64,000 nucleotides of DNA, taken from assembly GCF_014196795.1 (NCBI RefSeq), contig NZ_JACIEJ010000005.1:186001-250000 (forward strand). The letters run 5' to 3'. The stretch is from Sagittula marina (GTDB lineage: Bacteria; Pseudomonadota; Alphaproteobacteria; Rhodobacterales; Rhodobacteraceae). The position numbers and the translations under genes are program-made. This document shows positions 1-9,122 of the stretch, piece by piece (positions within the stretch are counted from its first letter, which is position 1; every line of letters begins with the position of its first letter). The notes under the pieces are model-generated. The model did not search any database. It saw only the letters and a program-made list of their open reading frames with translations, and was not told where the DNA came from.

Positions 1-1146
1 AATCTCGGCACCCGCGGCATCGAAGACGCCCGCAACTTTGTCGAATACTGCAACCATCCGTCCGGCACCGCGTGGAGCGATCTGCGCCGGTCGCACGGCG
101 TCGCGGACCCTTACGGTGTCAAGATGTGGTGCCTCGGCAACGAGATGGACGGCCCCTGGCAGATCGGCCACATGGAGGCCAAGGAATACGGTCGCCTCGC
201 CGATGAGACGTCCAAGGCGGTGAAGGCCTTTGGCGGTGGCATCGAAACCGTGGTTTGCGGCTCGTCAAACGACGAAATGCCGACCTACCCGGATTGGGAA
301 CGGCAGGTGTTGGAGGAATGCTACGAGAACGTCGACTATATCTCGCTGCACAAATATTTCGGCAATTCCAGCCGCAACTCCCTGAATTACTTTGCCAAGA
401 TCGAAGAGACCGGGCGCTACATCCAGTCCATCGCCGGGGTCATCGACTATGTGAAGGCCAAGAAGCGCGCGAAGAACGACGTCTTCATCTGCTTTGATGA
501 ATGGAACGTCTGGTATCACAACCGCGAAGAAGATTCAAAAAACTGGCATAGCTGGGACTGGCCGGAGGCGCCCGCGTTGCTTGAGGAGGATTACAACCTC
601 GAAGATGCGCTTTTTGTCGGTGGCTTGCTGAACGAATTCATCCGCCGTTCGGACCGGGTCAAGATCGCCTGCATCGCGCAGTTGGTGAATGTGATCGCCC
701 CGATCCGCACGCAGACCGGCGGCCCGGCCTGGGCGACGTCGATCTACTATCCCTACCAGTTCGCCAGCCTGTATGGGCGCGGCACGGCGCTGAACGTGGC
801 TGTGGACGGGCCGCGCTACGATGCAGAGGTGGCGCAGGATGTGAACTACCTCGACGTGGCGGCGGTGCTGGCACCGGGTGGCAAGGAGATCACCGTCTTT
901 GCCATCAACCGTCATCTGGAAACCGAGATGGACCTGAACATGGCGCTGCACGGCTTCACCAATGTGACCCTGATCGACCATCAGGTGATGGGCGGTGACG
1001 CATCGCAGGCCCGGGTCGCCAACACCTGTGCGCAACCCGATCTGGTGAAACCGCGCAAAGGCGACAAGCTGTCGGTGGAGGACGGCGGTCTGACGGGTCA
1101 ACTGCCCGCCTTTTCATACAGTGTCATTCGGCTGTCAGTCGGGTGA
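1..1146 (+). CDS. alpha-L-arabinofuranosidase (GH51), C-terminal part, 5' end outside window
   Basis: The reading frame is open from base 1 and encodes 381 residues ending at TGA 1144-1146. Both GH51 catalytic segments are visible: the acid/base Glu in LGNEMDGPW (codon at 142-144) and the nucleophile Glu in CFDEWNVWYH (codon at 499-501). The C-terminal part is the beta-sandwich usual for the family. There is no sign of export in the visible part, and GH51 enzymes are normally cytoplasmic, so it probably releases L-arabinose from imported arabino-oligosaccharides or arabinosides. It lies 47 bp upstream of the CUT1 importer genes and reads the same way, so it is probably the first or an early gene of that operon. 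About 120 or more N-terminal residues are missing because of the window edge, not because of truncation. Confidence 0.93.
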   Translation, partial: NLGTRGIEDARNFVEYCNHPSGTAWSDLRRSHGVADPYGVKMWCLGNEMDGPWQIGHMEAKEYGRLADETSKAVKAFGGGIETVVCGSSNDEMPTYPDWERQVLEECYENVDYISLHKYFGNSSRNSLNYFAKIEETGRYIQSIAGVIDYVKAKKRAKNDVFICFDEWNVWYHNREEDSKNWHSWDWPEAPALLEEDYNLEDALFVGGLLNEFIRRSDRVKIACIAQLVNVIAPIRTQTGGPAWATSIYYPYQFASLYGRGTALNVAVDGPRYDAEVAQDVNYLDVAAVLAPGGKEITVFAINRHLETEMDLNMALHGFTNVTLIDHQVMGGDASQARVANTCAQPDLVKPRKGDKLSVEDGGLTGQLPAFSYSVIRLSVG

Positions 1147-1193
1147 AACAGCGTGAGGAGGCAGGGAGCGCAGATTTGACAGGGGGGAGCGAG

Positions 1194-2279
1194 ATGAACA
1201 GCACCGGCGTTCAATTGAGATCGGTGGAGAAAAATTTTGGCGCAGTGAAGGTCATCAAGGGCGTTGACATGGACGTGCAGCGCGGCAAGTTCGCGGTGTT
1301 CGTCGGCCCCTCCGGCTGTGGCAAGTCCACGCTGCTGCGGATGATTGCCGGGCTGGAGGAGACCTCCGGCGGCAGCATCCACATCGGCGACCGCGACGTG
1401 ACAGATGCGGACCCCGCCGATCGCGGCGTGGCGATGGTGTTCCAGTCCTACGCGCTTTACCCGCACCTGACGGTGTTCGAGAACATGGCCTTCAGCCTGC
1501 GGCTTGCGAAACGCCCCAAGGCCGAGGTGAAACAGAAGGTGCAGGAGGCCGCGGCCATCCTGCAACTGACCGACCACCTGGACAAGAAACCCTCGCATCT
1601 GTCGGGCGGGCAACGACAGCGGGTTGCCATCGGGCGCGCCATCGTGCGCGCGCCAGAGGTGTTTTTGTTCGACGAGCCGCTGTCCAACCTGGACGCCGAA
1701 TTGCGTGTGCAGATGCGTCTGGAGCTGGCGCGGCTGCACCAGAAACTTGGCGCGACGATGATCTACGTCACGCACGATCAGGTGGAGGCCATGACACTGG
1801 CCGACACGATATTTGTGCTTCAGGGGGGCCATGTGCAGCAATCGGGCGCGCCGCTCGATCTGTATGACGATCCGTCCAACCGTTTCGTGGCAGGCTTTAT
1901 CGGGTCGCCGTCGATGAACTTTGTCGAGGCCACGGTGGAGGCCGTCACCCCGACCGGCATCACCGCGCAGTTGACCGGCCAGCCTGATGCGCGGTTTGAT
2001 ATCGCGCTGACCACGCCCCCCGCGACGGGCACGCCGATCACGCTGGGGATGCGCCCGGAGCATCTGACCATAACGGAGGGGACGGGGCTGCGCGTCACCG
2101 TGGATGTGGCCGAGGAGCTTGGCGGCGTTTCCTACCAGCACGGCACGCTGGCCAGTGGCGAGCCGATGATTTTTCAGCAGACCGGCGCACGCCACGGGAT
2201 GCACGGCACGGTTCAGACCGTTCTGCCAGACGCCCAACGGATATTTGTCTTCGATGCGGAGGGAGACCGCATTCGATAG
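1194..2279 (+). CDS. ABC sugar importer ATPase (UgpC/MsmX type)
   Basis: This 361-residue ATPase energises a CUT1 carbohydrate importer. It has Walker A GPSGCGKST, signature LSGGQRQR, Walker B VFLFDEPLSN with the catalytic Glu, the switch His in YVTHDQVEAM, and a C-terminal TOBE-like regulatory domain from about residue 235. The start is taken at ATG 1194 because a ggggggag Shine-Dalgarno lies 5 bp upstream. A longer frame from an upstream alternative codon has no such site. It follows the arabinofuranosidase and precedes the binding protein and two permeases, so it very likely serves that transporter. Ligand identity (arabinosides) is inferred from context. Confidence 0.95.
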   Translation: MNSTGVQLRSVEKNFGAVKVIKGVDMDVQRGKFAVFVGPSGCGKSTLLRMIAGLEETSGGSIHIGDRDVTDADPADRGVAMVFQSYALYPHLTVFENMAFSLRLAKRPKAEVKQKVQEAAAILQLTDHLDKKPSHLSGGQRQRVAIGRAIVRAPEVFLFDEPLSNLDAELRVQMRLELARLHQKLGATMIYVTHDQVEAMTLADTIFVLQGGHVQQSGAPLDLYDDPSNRFVAGFIGSPSMNFVEATVEAVTPTGITAQLTGQPDARFDIALTTPPATGTPITLGMRPEHLTITEGTGLRVTVDVAEELGGVSYQHGTLASGEPMIFQQTGARHGMHGTVQTVLPDAQRIFVFDAEGDRIR

Positions 2280-2302
2280 GCACCGCGCGGCACGACACAT
2301 AA

Positions 2303-2312
2303 CAAGGAGGAG
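2303..2312 (+). promoter_or_regulatory. strong ribosome binding site of the CUT1 binding protein gene
   Basis: An aaggaggagg Shine-Dalgarno lies 8 bp before ATG 2321. It is the best match in this operon, fitting the high expression expected of a periplasmic binding protein. Confidence 0.7.
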
Positions 2313-2320
2313 GACTTATA

Positions 2321-3595
2321 ATGAAACTGTTCACGAAACTGGCGACAGCCACGGCGCTGACCATGGGGCTTTCGACCTCGGCCATGGCGCAGGTCGAGCT
2401 TGAATGGTGGGATTTTCTCGCCGGCGGCGACGGTGTCCGGATGAAGGCGCTGATCGACGAGTTCAACGCCGAACACCCCGACATCCAGATCAGCGGCACC
2501 ACGCTGGAATGGGGGCTGCCTTTCTACACCAAGGTGCGCACGGCCACCGCTGTGGGCCAGGGCCCCGATATCATGACATACCATTTGTCGCGCCTGCCGC
2601 TGGCGCTCGAAGAGGATGTGCTGACCCCAATCACCGATGCCGAGATGGGCGCCGCTGGCCTGTCCAAGAGCGACTTTTTCGAGGCCTCGATCACGGCTGC
2701 GTCGACCGACGACGGGCAGCTTATGGCGGTGCCCTTCGACATCCACGCGGTGGTCGCATATTACAACAAGACCGCGCTGGAAGGCACCGAGTGGCTGGGC
2801 GAAGACGGCAATCTGACGGGCATCGATTCGATCGAGGACATGACCGCGCTGCTGCAATGGGCCAAGGCGGAGGGCTTCTCTGATCCGCTTAGCTTCCAGT
2901 CCGAAGGTGGCGGCGGCACGTGGCGGATGTTCTACACGCTGCTGCGTCAGCAGGGCGGCGAAATGATCACCGATGGCGAAGTGCTGGCAGGTGACAACAT
3001 GGACAAAGCGGTCAAGGCCATTCAGATCTTGGCTGACTGGCGCGCCGAAGGTCTGATCCCCGAACAGGCCGCTTACGAGGCCTCCGTTGCGCTGTTCTCT
3101 GGCCAGAAAGCCGTGATGCATATCAATGGTGTCTGGGAAGTGCCGACCTTCAAGGACTCCGCCGCCGATGGGTCGCTGGGCTTTGACTGGTTCGCCAACG
3201 AGGTGCCTCAGATGCTGGACCAGCCCGCCACCTGGGCGGATTCCCATGCCTTTGCCATTCCGAACAATCCCAACATGACCGAGGAAGAGCGCGAAGCCGC
3301 CCTGACCGTGATCGGCTGGATGCAGCAACATTCGATGGCATGGGCCGACGCGGGCCATATCCCGGCCTACAAACCCACGGTCGACAGCGACGAATATGCC
3401 GCGCTGGAACCCAACGCGACCTACGCGTCACTGGCGGAAAACGCGGCCTTTGATCCGCGGTCGAAAATCGCTGGCGTCGCCTCGCCCGTTTATGACGCGG
3501 TGGACAACCTGATCGCACCGGCGATTCACGGGTTCCTCAGCGCCGAAGACGCGGCCGCCCAGATGAAAGACCAGCTTCAAGGTCTGATGAACTGA
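2321..3595 (+). CDS. periplasmic sugar-binding protein of CUT1 ABC importer
   Basis: This 424-residue protein belongs to the bacterial extracellular solute-binding family 1. It has a clear Sec signal peptide (MKLFTKLATATALTMGLSTS, cleavage after AMA near residue 23) and mature protein beginning QVELEWWDF. It should capture the sugar or oligosaccharide in the periplasm and deliver it to the two permeases encoded immediately downstream. The flanking arabinofuranosidase and the downstream arabinose oxidation genes suggest an arabinose-containing ligand, but the sequence alone does not fix specificity. Confidence 0.93.
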   Translation: MKLFTKLATATALTMGLSTSAMAQVELEWWDFLAGGDGVRMKALIDEFNAEHPDIQISGTTLEWGLPFYTKVRTATAVGQGPDIMTYHLSRLPLALEEDVLTPITDAEMGAAGLSKSDFFEASITAASTDDGQLMAVPFDIHAVVAYYNKTALEGTEWLGEDGNLTGIDSIEDMTALLQWAKAEGFSDPLSFQSEGGGGTWRMFYTLLRQQGGEMITDGEVLAGDNMDKAVKAIQILADWRAEGLIPEQAAYEASVALFSGQKAVMHINGVWEVPTFKDSAADGSLGFDWFANEVPQMLDQPATWADSHAFAIPNNPNMTEEEREAALTVIGWMQQHSMAWADAGHIPAYKPTVDSDEYAALEPNATYASLAENAAFDPRSKIAGVASPVYDAVDNLIAPAIHGFLSAEDAAAQMKDQLQGLMN

Positions 3596-3610
3596 GCTAC
3601 GCCACAGGAG

Positions 3611-3629
3611 CGGGGGCGCGTTGCCCCCG
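3611..3629 (+). repeat. intercistronic stem-loop between binding protein and permease genes
   Basis: A perfect 7-bp inverted repeat (cgggggc / gcccccg) with a 5-nt loop lies 15 bp after the binding-protein stop. There is no T-tract, so it is better read as an mRNA 3'-end protector or partial terminator that favours binding-protein over permease expression. An equivalent but longer hairpin follows chvE. Confidence 0.55.
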
Positions 3630-3665
3630 GTCCACCCTTTGGACAGACCGGAGAGGGAGGCCGAG

Positions 3666-4550
3666 ATGTCGCACTCCAATCGACGCAACCGCGAACTGCG
3701 GGCCGCTGCGCTGCTGGTGGCACCCTTTGTCTTTGTCTTCGCGGTCTTCTTTTTATACCCGACATACAAGGTCGTGGCGCTTAGCTTTACCGATGCGCCG
3801 CTGATCGGCGAGGGCACCTGGGTCGGCCTGGAAAACTACGCCAAGCTGCTGGGGGATCGGCTGTTTTATACCTCGCTGTGGAACAACTTCTACTTCGTGC
3901 TGCTGACCGTCATTCCCACCACCGTCATTGCTTTGATGATCGCGCTGTCCGTGAGCAAGCTCAAAGGCCGGATGCAGGCGCTGGTGCTGACACTTTTCTT
4001 TCTGCCCTACGTGCTGCCCGTTTCGGTCGTCACGATGATCTGGGCGTGGATGCTGGATTTCCAGTTCGGCATACTGCAACCGTTGATCGCCGCAGTGACC
4101 GGCAAGGCGGTGCCCGTGTTCAAGAACCCGCATTGGGTGATGCCGATGATCGCCGTCGTGACGGTGTGGTGGACCAATGGTTTCAACGTGCTGCTGCTGA
4201 TCGCAGGGCTGCGCAACATTCCCGAAGATCTGTACGAGGCCGCCGCGCTGGACGGCGCGACCCCGTGGCAGCGGTTCTGGCGGGTGACGTGGCCGCTGCT
4301 CTGGCCCATCATCTCGCTGGTGCTGACGCTGCAATTGATCTTGCAACTCAAGCTGTTCGATCAGGTCTATCTGTTGTCGAATGGCGGCCCGTTCAACCAG
4401 TCTTATGTGGTGTTGATGCAGATGTACCGCGAGGCGTTCCAGCTGAACCACGGCGGCTATGCCTCTGCAATCGCTATGGTTCTGTTCCTCGTGATCGTCA
4501 TTGTCTCGGTCCTGCAATTCCAACTTCTGCGTATCGGAGGGCGCAAATGA
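3666..4550 (+). CDS. CUT1 sugar ABC permease, MalF-like
   Basis: This 294-residue inner-membrane permease has six predicted transmembrane segments. The first is AALLVAPFVFVFAVFFLYP. The cytoplasmic EAA loop, EDLYEAAALDGATPWQRFWR, contacts the ATPase. The start is ATG 3666, with gagggagg 6 bp upstream. An in-frame TTG 45 bp earlier lies inside the upstream hairpin and lacks a ribosome site. It overlaps the next permease gene by ATGA at 4547-4550, indicating translational coupling. Confidence 0.93.
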   Translation: MSHSNRRNRELRAAALLVAPFVFVFAVFFLYPTYKVVALSFTDAPLIGEGTWVGLENYAKLLGDRLFYTSLWNNFYFVLLTVIPTTVIALMIALSVSKLKGRMQALVLTLFFLPYVLPVSVVTMIWAWMLDFQFGILQPLIAAVTGKAVPVFKNPHWVMPMIAVVTVWWTNGFNVLLLIAGLRNIPEDLYEAAALDGATPWQRFWRVTWPLLWPIISLVLTLQLILQLKLFDQVYLLSNGGPFNQSYVVLMQMYREAFQLNHGGYASAIAMVLFLVIVIVSVLQFQLLRIGGRK

Positions 4551-5374
4551 CCGCCAAACGTGCCCGCAATTTCGCCTTCTCCGGCATCGTCCTGATCGCC
4601 GCGTGCATCTGGATCTTCCCGCTTTACTGGGCACTGACCACGTCGTTGCGCAGCGAGAACAGGATCGTCTCCGACGGTGCCGGGTGGCTGATCGACGAGC
4701 TGAACTTCTCCGCCTACGCGCAGGTGTTGTCGAACTCCAAACTTCCCGTCTGGTACCTCAACTCCGTCGGCACCTCGCTCATCATCACGGTGATCGTTCT
4801 GGTCACCGGCATGATGTGCGCCTACGCGTTGTCACAGCTCAGATTTCCCGGTCGTCAGACATTGTATCTGTTGGTGGTTGCCAGCTTCATGGTGCCGGTG
4901 CCGGCGCTTTATGTGGCGCAGTTCGTGCTGATGAATGACCTTGGACTGGTTAACACGTGGTGGGGCATCATCCTGCCGCAGCTGATCGTTCCGGTGGTGG
5001 TGATCGTCTACAAACAGTTCTTCGACGCCATCCCGAGGGAGATGCGCGAGGCCGTTTTGCTGGACGGTGGCGGTGAGTTCACGTTGCTGTTCAAACTGTA
5101 TGTGCCGCTGAACTGGGGCATTACGGCGGCGCTTGGGATCATCACCTTTATCTCGGCGTGGAACAACTTCTTCTGGCCATTTCTTGTCTCCACGAGCGAG
5201 GGCATGATGACCATTCCCGTCGGCATCACGCAGGTCAACGACAGCTTTGGCGTGGCCTATGCACGGATGATGGCGCTGGCCCTTCTGGCGGCAGCCCCCG
5301 TGATCATCGGCTACCTGATTTTCCAAAAGCGCGTGACCGAAGCGGTGATGATTTCCGCAGGCGTAAAAGGGTAG
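4547..5374 (+). CDS. CUT1 sugar ABC permease, MalG-like
   Basis: This 275-residue partner permease also has six predicted transmembrane helices. Its EAA loop is IPREMREAVLLDGGGEFTLLFKLYVPL. The start ATG overlaps the stop of the preceding permease (ATGA). A much longer in-frame extension upstream runs antisense-like through the MalF-type gene and has no membrane-protein character, so it is rejected. It is the last gene of the CUT1 operon. Only 3 bp separate its stop from the convergent LysR gene. Confidence 0.93.
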   Translation: MTAKRARNFAFSGIVLIAACIWIFPLYWALTTSLRSENRIVSDGAGWLIDELNFSAYAQVLSNSKLPVWYLNSVGTSLIITVIVLVTGMMCAYALSQLRFPGRQTLYLLVVASFMVPVPALYVAQFVLMNDLGLVNTWWGIILPQLIVPVVVIVYKQFFDAIPREMREAVLLDGGGEFTLLFKLYVPLNWGITAALGIITFISAWNNFFWPFLVSTSEGMMTIPVGITQVNDSFGVAYARMMALALLAAAPVIIGYLIFQKRVTEAVMISAGVKG

Positions 5375-5377
5375 GGG

Positions 5378-6292
5378 TCATAGACGGCGCAACACCTCAT
5401 CGCGCAGGCGTTGTGCCATCGGTGACAGCGCATGGTGCCGCGATTGCAGCACCAGAAAAGGCGAGACCACGATGCTTTCGGTGGTGGTGATGACATCCAG
5501 ATCCATGCCGGTCCGAGCCAGCATCTGCGCCACCTCCCGCGTCAGCGGCGCAATGGCGTTCGACCCGGTGATCAGGCTGAGCGCCACCAGGAGAGACGAG
5601 CTGTTCGTGACCTTGTCTGGCGTGTGCAGGTGACTGGAAAGAAAGGCGTTCTCCAGTGCGTTCCGGATTGGGGAACCCGCCTCCTGGATGACGAAATCAT
5701 AGGGCTGCGTTTCGGCCAGAGACACCGTTTTACCCGCCAAAGGGTGCGACGCGCGCACCAGAAAGGAGATCACCTCCGTTCGGCCGGGATGCGCTTCGAA
5801 GGACCTTACCTGATTGTCGCCCACCAGCCGCGCCAGAACGAAGTCGAATCTCCCCTCATCCAGCCCTCGGATCAGAGTGACGGAGGGGGCGACTTCTATC
5901 GTGGGTTGAATATCTGGCACCTCCGCCCGTATCGCCGTCAGCGCGGGGACGAGCGCCGAGACCGCAGGGCCGGTCACCGTGCCCACCCGAACAACGCCGG
6001 CCTTGCCGCCGTGCAGCTTGCCCACTTCCGCGGCGAGGGCGTCGATTTCCGTCAGGATCACCCGCGCGTGGCGCACAAAGGCGGCGCCGATCTCGGTGGA
6101 GACCATGCCGCGCGGCAGCCGTTCGAACAGGGGGGCGCCCACATGTGTTTCGATCTCTGCCAACATGCGCGAGGCGGCAGGCTGCGACATGCCCACCGCT
6201 TCTGCGGCGAGTTGCAGCTTTCCCACGTCGTGAATGGCGCGGATCAGTTTCAGTTGCGGCGGTCGCAACCGCTGGATCAGGGGAGCACTCAT
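5378..6292 (-). CDS. LysR-family regulator, GbpR-like
   Basis: This 304-residue LysR protein has an N-terminal winged helix-turn-helix (QLKLIRAIHDVGKLQLAAEA, then SQPAASRMLAEIE, about residues 12-50) and a periplasmic-binding-protein-like effector domain from about residue 90. It is divergent from chvE with 128 bp between the starts. In Agrobacterium the LysR protein GbpR is encoded beside chvE and activates it in response to sugars, so this gene is probably the local sugar-responsive regulator of chvE-gguAB and perhaps of the catabolic genes. That role is inferred from position and family. Its 3' end converges on the CUT1 permease with a 3-bp gap. Confidence 0.88.
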   Translation of the reverse strand: MSAPLIQRLRPPQLKLIRAIHDVGKLQLAAEAVGMSQPAASRMLAEIETHVGAPLFERLPRGMVSTEIGAAFVRHARVILTEIDALAAEVGKLHGGKAGVVRVGTVTGPAVSALVPALTAIRAEVPDIQPTIEVAPSVTLIRGLDEGRFDFVLARLVGDNQVRSFEAHPGRTEVISFLVRASHPLAGKTVSLAETQPYDFVIQEAGSPIRNALENAFLSSHLHTPDKVTNSSSLLVALSLITGSNAIAPLTREVAQMLARTGMDLDVITTTESIVVSPFLVLQSRHHALSPMAQRLRDEVLRRL

Positions 6293-6420
6293 GGTGAAGA
6301 CATACCATTTTTGTTAATCAGGTGGGCGGAAATAGCATTGGCTTGATATATAAAAGTGAAATAGCCAGTGGGGGCAAGGCGGAGTCGGAGGAGAAGACGC
6401 CGCCGCATGAGGAGGAAATT
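6293..6420 (+). promoter_or_regulatory. divergent LysR/chvE control region
   Basis: This 128-bp AT-richer region lies between divergent genes. A TATAAA hexamer at 6349-6354 could be the -10 of chvE. No good -35 lies 17 bp upstream of it, which fits an activator-dependent promoter. A gaggaggaaat ribosome site precedes ATG 6421. Confidence 0.4.
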
Positions 6421-7476
6421 ATGACCCTGAAGTCCATTCTGGTCAGCACCGCGCTGGCCACCACACTTGCGACCGGCGCATTTGCAGACGGCCTTGTCGG
6501 GATCGCGATGCCGACGAAATCCTCGGCGCGCTGGATCTCGGACGGCGAATCCATGGTGAAGCAGTTCGAGGAAGCGGGTTACGACACCATCCTGCAATAC
6601 GCCGAAGACGACATTCCCAACCAGCTGGCGCAGATCGAAAACATGATCACCAACGGCGTCGACGCGCTGGTGATCGCGGCCATCGACGGCACGACCCTGT
6701 CCAACGCGCTGGAAAACGCCAGCTACGCGGGCATTGATGTTGTCGCCTACGACCGTCTGATCCGCGACAGCGAACACGTCAGCTACTACGCCACCTTCGA
6801 CAACTTCCAGGTTGGCGTGCAACAGGCCGAAACACTCGTGGCGGGGCTCGAGGAACGTTTCCCCGATGCGGACGTCTGGAACGTCGAGCTGTTCGGCGGC
6901 TCGCCCGACGACAACAACGCCTACTTCTTCTACGATGGTGCCATGTCGATTCTGCAGCCGCTGATCGACGACGGCAAGGTCAACGTCGTGTCCGGCCAGA
7001 TGGGCATGGACACCGTGGGCACGCTGCGCTGGGATGGTGCGGTTGCTCAGGCGCGCATGGATAACCTGCTGTCGGCGCATTACACCGATGAAAAGGTGCA
7101 CGGCGTGCTGTCTCCTTACGACGGTCTGTCCATCGGCATCCTGTCGTCGCTCAAGGGTGTCGGCTACGGCTCCGGCGACATGCTGATGCCCATCGTCACG
7201 GGGCAGGACGCAGAAGTGCCTTCGGTGAAATCCATCCTCGCGGGCGAGCAGTATTCCACCATCTTCAAGGACACCCGTGAACTGGCGCGCGTGACCGTGG
7301 GCATGGTCGAGGCGCTGCTCGAAGATTCCGAGCCGGAAATCAACGACACCGAAACCTACAACAACGGTGTGAAAATCGTGCCCGCTTACCTGTTGGAGCC
7401 GCTCAAGGTGACGGCTGACAACTGGGAAGAACGTCTGATCGACACCGGTTACTATACCGAAGACCAGATCAAGTAA
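6421..7476 (+). CDS. chvE: ChvE-type periplasmic monosaccharide-binding protein
   Basis: This 351-residue binding protein belongs to the ribose/galactose class (CUT2). It has a Sec signal peptide ([20 protein letters not shown], cleavage after AFA), and the mature start [16 protein letters not shown] is characteristic of ChvE and its multiple-sugar-binding relatives. ChvE homologues bind L-arabinose, D-galactose, D-glucose and D-xylose. It works with the GguA ATPase and GguB permease encoded next. The start is ATG 6421 with gaggaggaaat just upstream. An in-frame extension to 6322 would precede the signal peptide and is rejected. Confidence 0.95.
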   Translation: MTLKSILVSTALATTLATGAFADGLVGIAMPTKSSARWISDGESMVKQFEEAGYDTILQYAEDDIPNQLAQIENMITNGVDALVIAAIDGTTLSNALENASYAGIDVVAYDRLIRDSEHVSYYATFDNFQVGVQQAETLVAGLEERFPDADVWNVELFGGSPDDNNAYFFYDGAMSILQPLIDDGKVNVVSGQMGMDTVGTLRWDGAVAQARMDNLLSAHYTDEKVHGVLSPYDGLSIGILSSLKGVGYGSGDMLMPIVTGQDAEVPSVKSILAGEQYSTIFKDTRELARVTVGMVEALLEDSEPEINDTETYNNGVKIVPAYLLEPLKVTADNWEERLIDTGYYTEDQIK

Positions 7477-7510
7477 GACCGGGGACGGAACTCCTCCCTG
7501 TCTCTGGTCC

Positions 7511-7545
7511 GTCTGGTCGCTGCGCCTTTACGGCAGCGACCAGAC
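7511..7545 (+). repeat. 13-bp perfect stem-loop after chvE
   Basis: The arms gtctggtcgctgc and gcagcgaccagac are perfectly complementary around a 9-nt loop, in the 108-bp gap between chvE and gguA. There is no T-run. It probably protects the chvE mRNA 3' end or attenuates transcription into the ATPase gene, as commonly seen after highly expressed binding-protein genes. Confidence 0.65.
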
Positions 7546-7584
7546 AACCCCATGATTTCACTCCTATTCCACGAGGTCGCCACC

Positions 7585-9105
7585 ATGCAGGATACGCTGC
7601 TGGAAATGCGCTCCATTACCAAGACGTTTCCCGGCGTCAAGGCGCTGGACGACGTCTCTCTCAAGGTCCGGACCGGCGAGATCCACGCGATCTGCGGCGA
7701 GAACGGTGCAGGCAAGTCGACCTTGATGAAGGTCCTGTCCGGCGTCTATCCGGCAGGCAGTTATGACGGCGAAATTCACTACGATGGCCAGTTGGCGCAG
7801 TTCCGCAATATCTCGGACAGTGAAGCCAAGGGCATCATCATCATCCACCAGGAATTGGCGTTGGTGCCGCTGCTGTCCATTGCCGAGAACCTGTTTCTGG
7901 GCAACGAGAATGCAAAGGGCGGCGTCATCGACTGGCGTGAGACCAACCAGCGGACCGAAGGCCTGCTGCGCAAGGTCGGCCTGCGCGATGCCCCCACCAC
8001 GCTGGTGGACAAGCTGGGTGTTGGCAAACAGCAGCTTGTGGAAATCGCCAAGGCACTGGCCAAGGACGTGCGTCTGCTGATCCTTGATGAGCCCACAGCC
8101 GCCCTGTCGGAATCCGACAGTCAGGCGCTGCTGGATCTGATGCTGGAGCTGAAGGCGCAAGGCATGACCCAGATCATCATCAGCCACAAGCTGAACGAAG
8201 TTCGCCGCGTCGCCGACACCGTGACCGTGATCCGCGATGGCCAGTCGGTCAGCAGCTTCGACGCGGCCGAGGGCATCACCGAGGACCGCATCGTGCGCGA
8301 CATGGTGGGCCGGTCGATGGAAAACCGCTACCCGTCGCGCAACGTGACCACGGGTGAGATGCTGATGCGCGTCGCCGACTGGTCCGTCTACCACCCCGAG
8401 CACGATGACCGTCAGGTGATCCGCAACGTCGGTTTTGACGTGCGCGCCGGAGAGGTCGTGGGCATCGCCGGGCTGATGGGCTCGGGCCGGACCGAACTGG
8501 CCATGTCGATCTTTGGCCGATCCTGGGGGCAGAATATCTCCGGCACGGTCGAGATGCATGGCACGCCTGTTGATGTATCGGACGTGCCGCGCGCCATCAA
8601 CACGGGGCTGGCCTACGTGACCGAGGATCGCAAGGGCCTTGGCCTGATCCTGGACGACACGATCACCCGCAACATCACCCTGTCCAACCTGCCGGAGGTC
8701 GCGACCGGCGCCGTGCTCAGCCAGCACCGCGAAACCCAGGTGGCCGAGAAATACCGCCGCGATCTGGGTATCCGCACGCCGGGTGTCTTTCAGAAGGTGG
8801 TGAACCTGTCGGGCGGCAACCAGCAAAAGGTCGTGCTGTCCAAGTGGCTCTTTGCCGGGCCGGAGGTGCTGATCCTCGATGAGCCGACCCGCGGCATCGA
8901 CGTGGGCGCGAAATATGAAATCTACGGCCTGATCAACGATCTGGCCGCCGCCGGAAAAGGCGTGGTCATGATCTCCTCGGAGATGCCCGAACTGCTGGGC
9001 ATGTGTGACCGCATCTACGTGATGAACGAAGGGGCCTTCGTGGGGGAAATGCCCGCCGCCGAGGCCAGCCAGGAGCGCATCATGTCGCTCATCGTCAACG
9101 AATAA
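7585..9105 (+). CDS. gguA: CUT2 sugar ABC ATPase GguA (MmsA/XylG/AraG-like)
   Basis: This 506-residue protein has two fused ATPase domains, as usual for CUT2 systems. The N-terminal half has Walker [10 protein letters not shown], a Q-loop and Walker [12 protein letters not shown]. The C-terminal half has a degenerate Walker A (GLMGSGRTE), signature LSGGNQQKV and Walker [13 protein letters not shown]. The start ATG 7585 has gaggt 7 bp upstream. An upstream in-frame ATG at 7552 lies right after the stem-loop and lacks a ribosome site. It drives import through GguB with ChvE as receptor. Confidence 0.95.
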   Translation: MQDTLLEMRSITKTFPGVKALDDVSLKVRTGEIHAICGENGAGKSTLMKVLSGVYPAGSYDGEIHYDGQLAQFRNISDSEAKGIIIIHQELALVPLLSIAENLFLGNENAKGGVIDWRETNQRTEGLLRKVGLRDAPTTLVDKLGVGKQQLVEIAKALAKDVRLLILDEPTAALSESDSQALLDLMLELKAQGMTQIIISHKLNEVRRVADTVTVIRDGQSVSSFDAAEGITEDRIVRDMVGRSMENRYPSRNVTTGEMLMRVADWSVYHPEHDDRQVIRNVGFDVRAGEVVGIAGLMGSGRTELAMSIFGRSWGQNISGTVEMHGTPVDVSDVPRAINTGLAYVTEDRKGLGLILDDTITRNITLSNLPEVATGAVLSQHRETQVAEKYRRDLGIRTPGVFQKVVNLSGGNQQKVVLSKWLFAGPEVLILDEPTRGIDVGAKYEIYGLINDLAAAGKGVVMISSEMPELLGMCDRIYVMNEGAFVGEMPAAEASQERIMSLIVNE

Positions 9106-9122
9106 GAAGAGGGACCGCGCCA

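Noticed and set aside
1098-3358. Very long open frames antisense to the CUT1 importer genes, with similar ones throughout the window
   Set aside because: They are mirror frames of high-GC codon usage; the sense strand carries complete, motif-bearing proteins at every such place.
3878-4546. A 223-codon N-terminal extension of the MalG-like permease
   Set aside because: It runs out of frame across the MalF-like gene, contains no membrane segments and no ribosome site. The coupled ATGA start at 4547 is far better.
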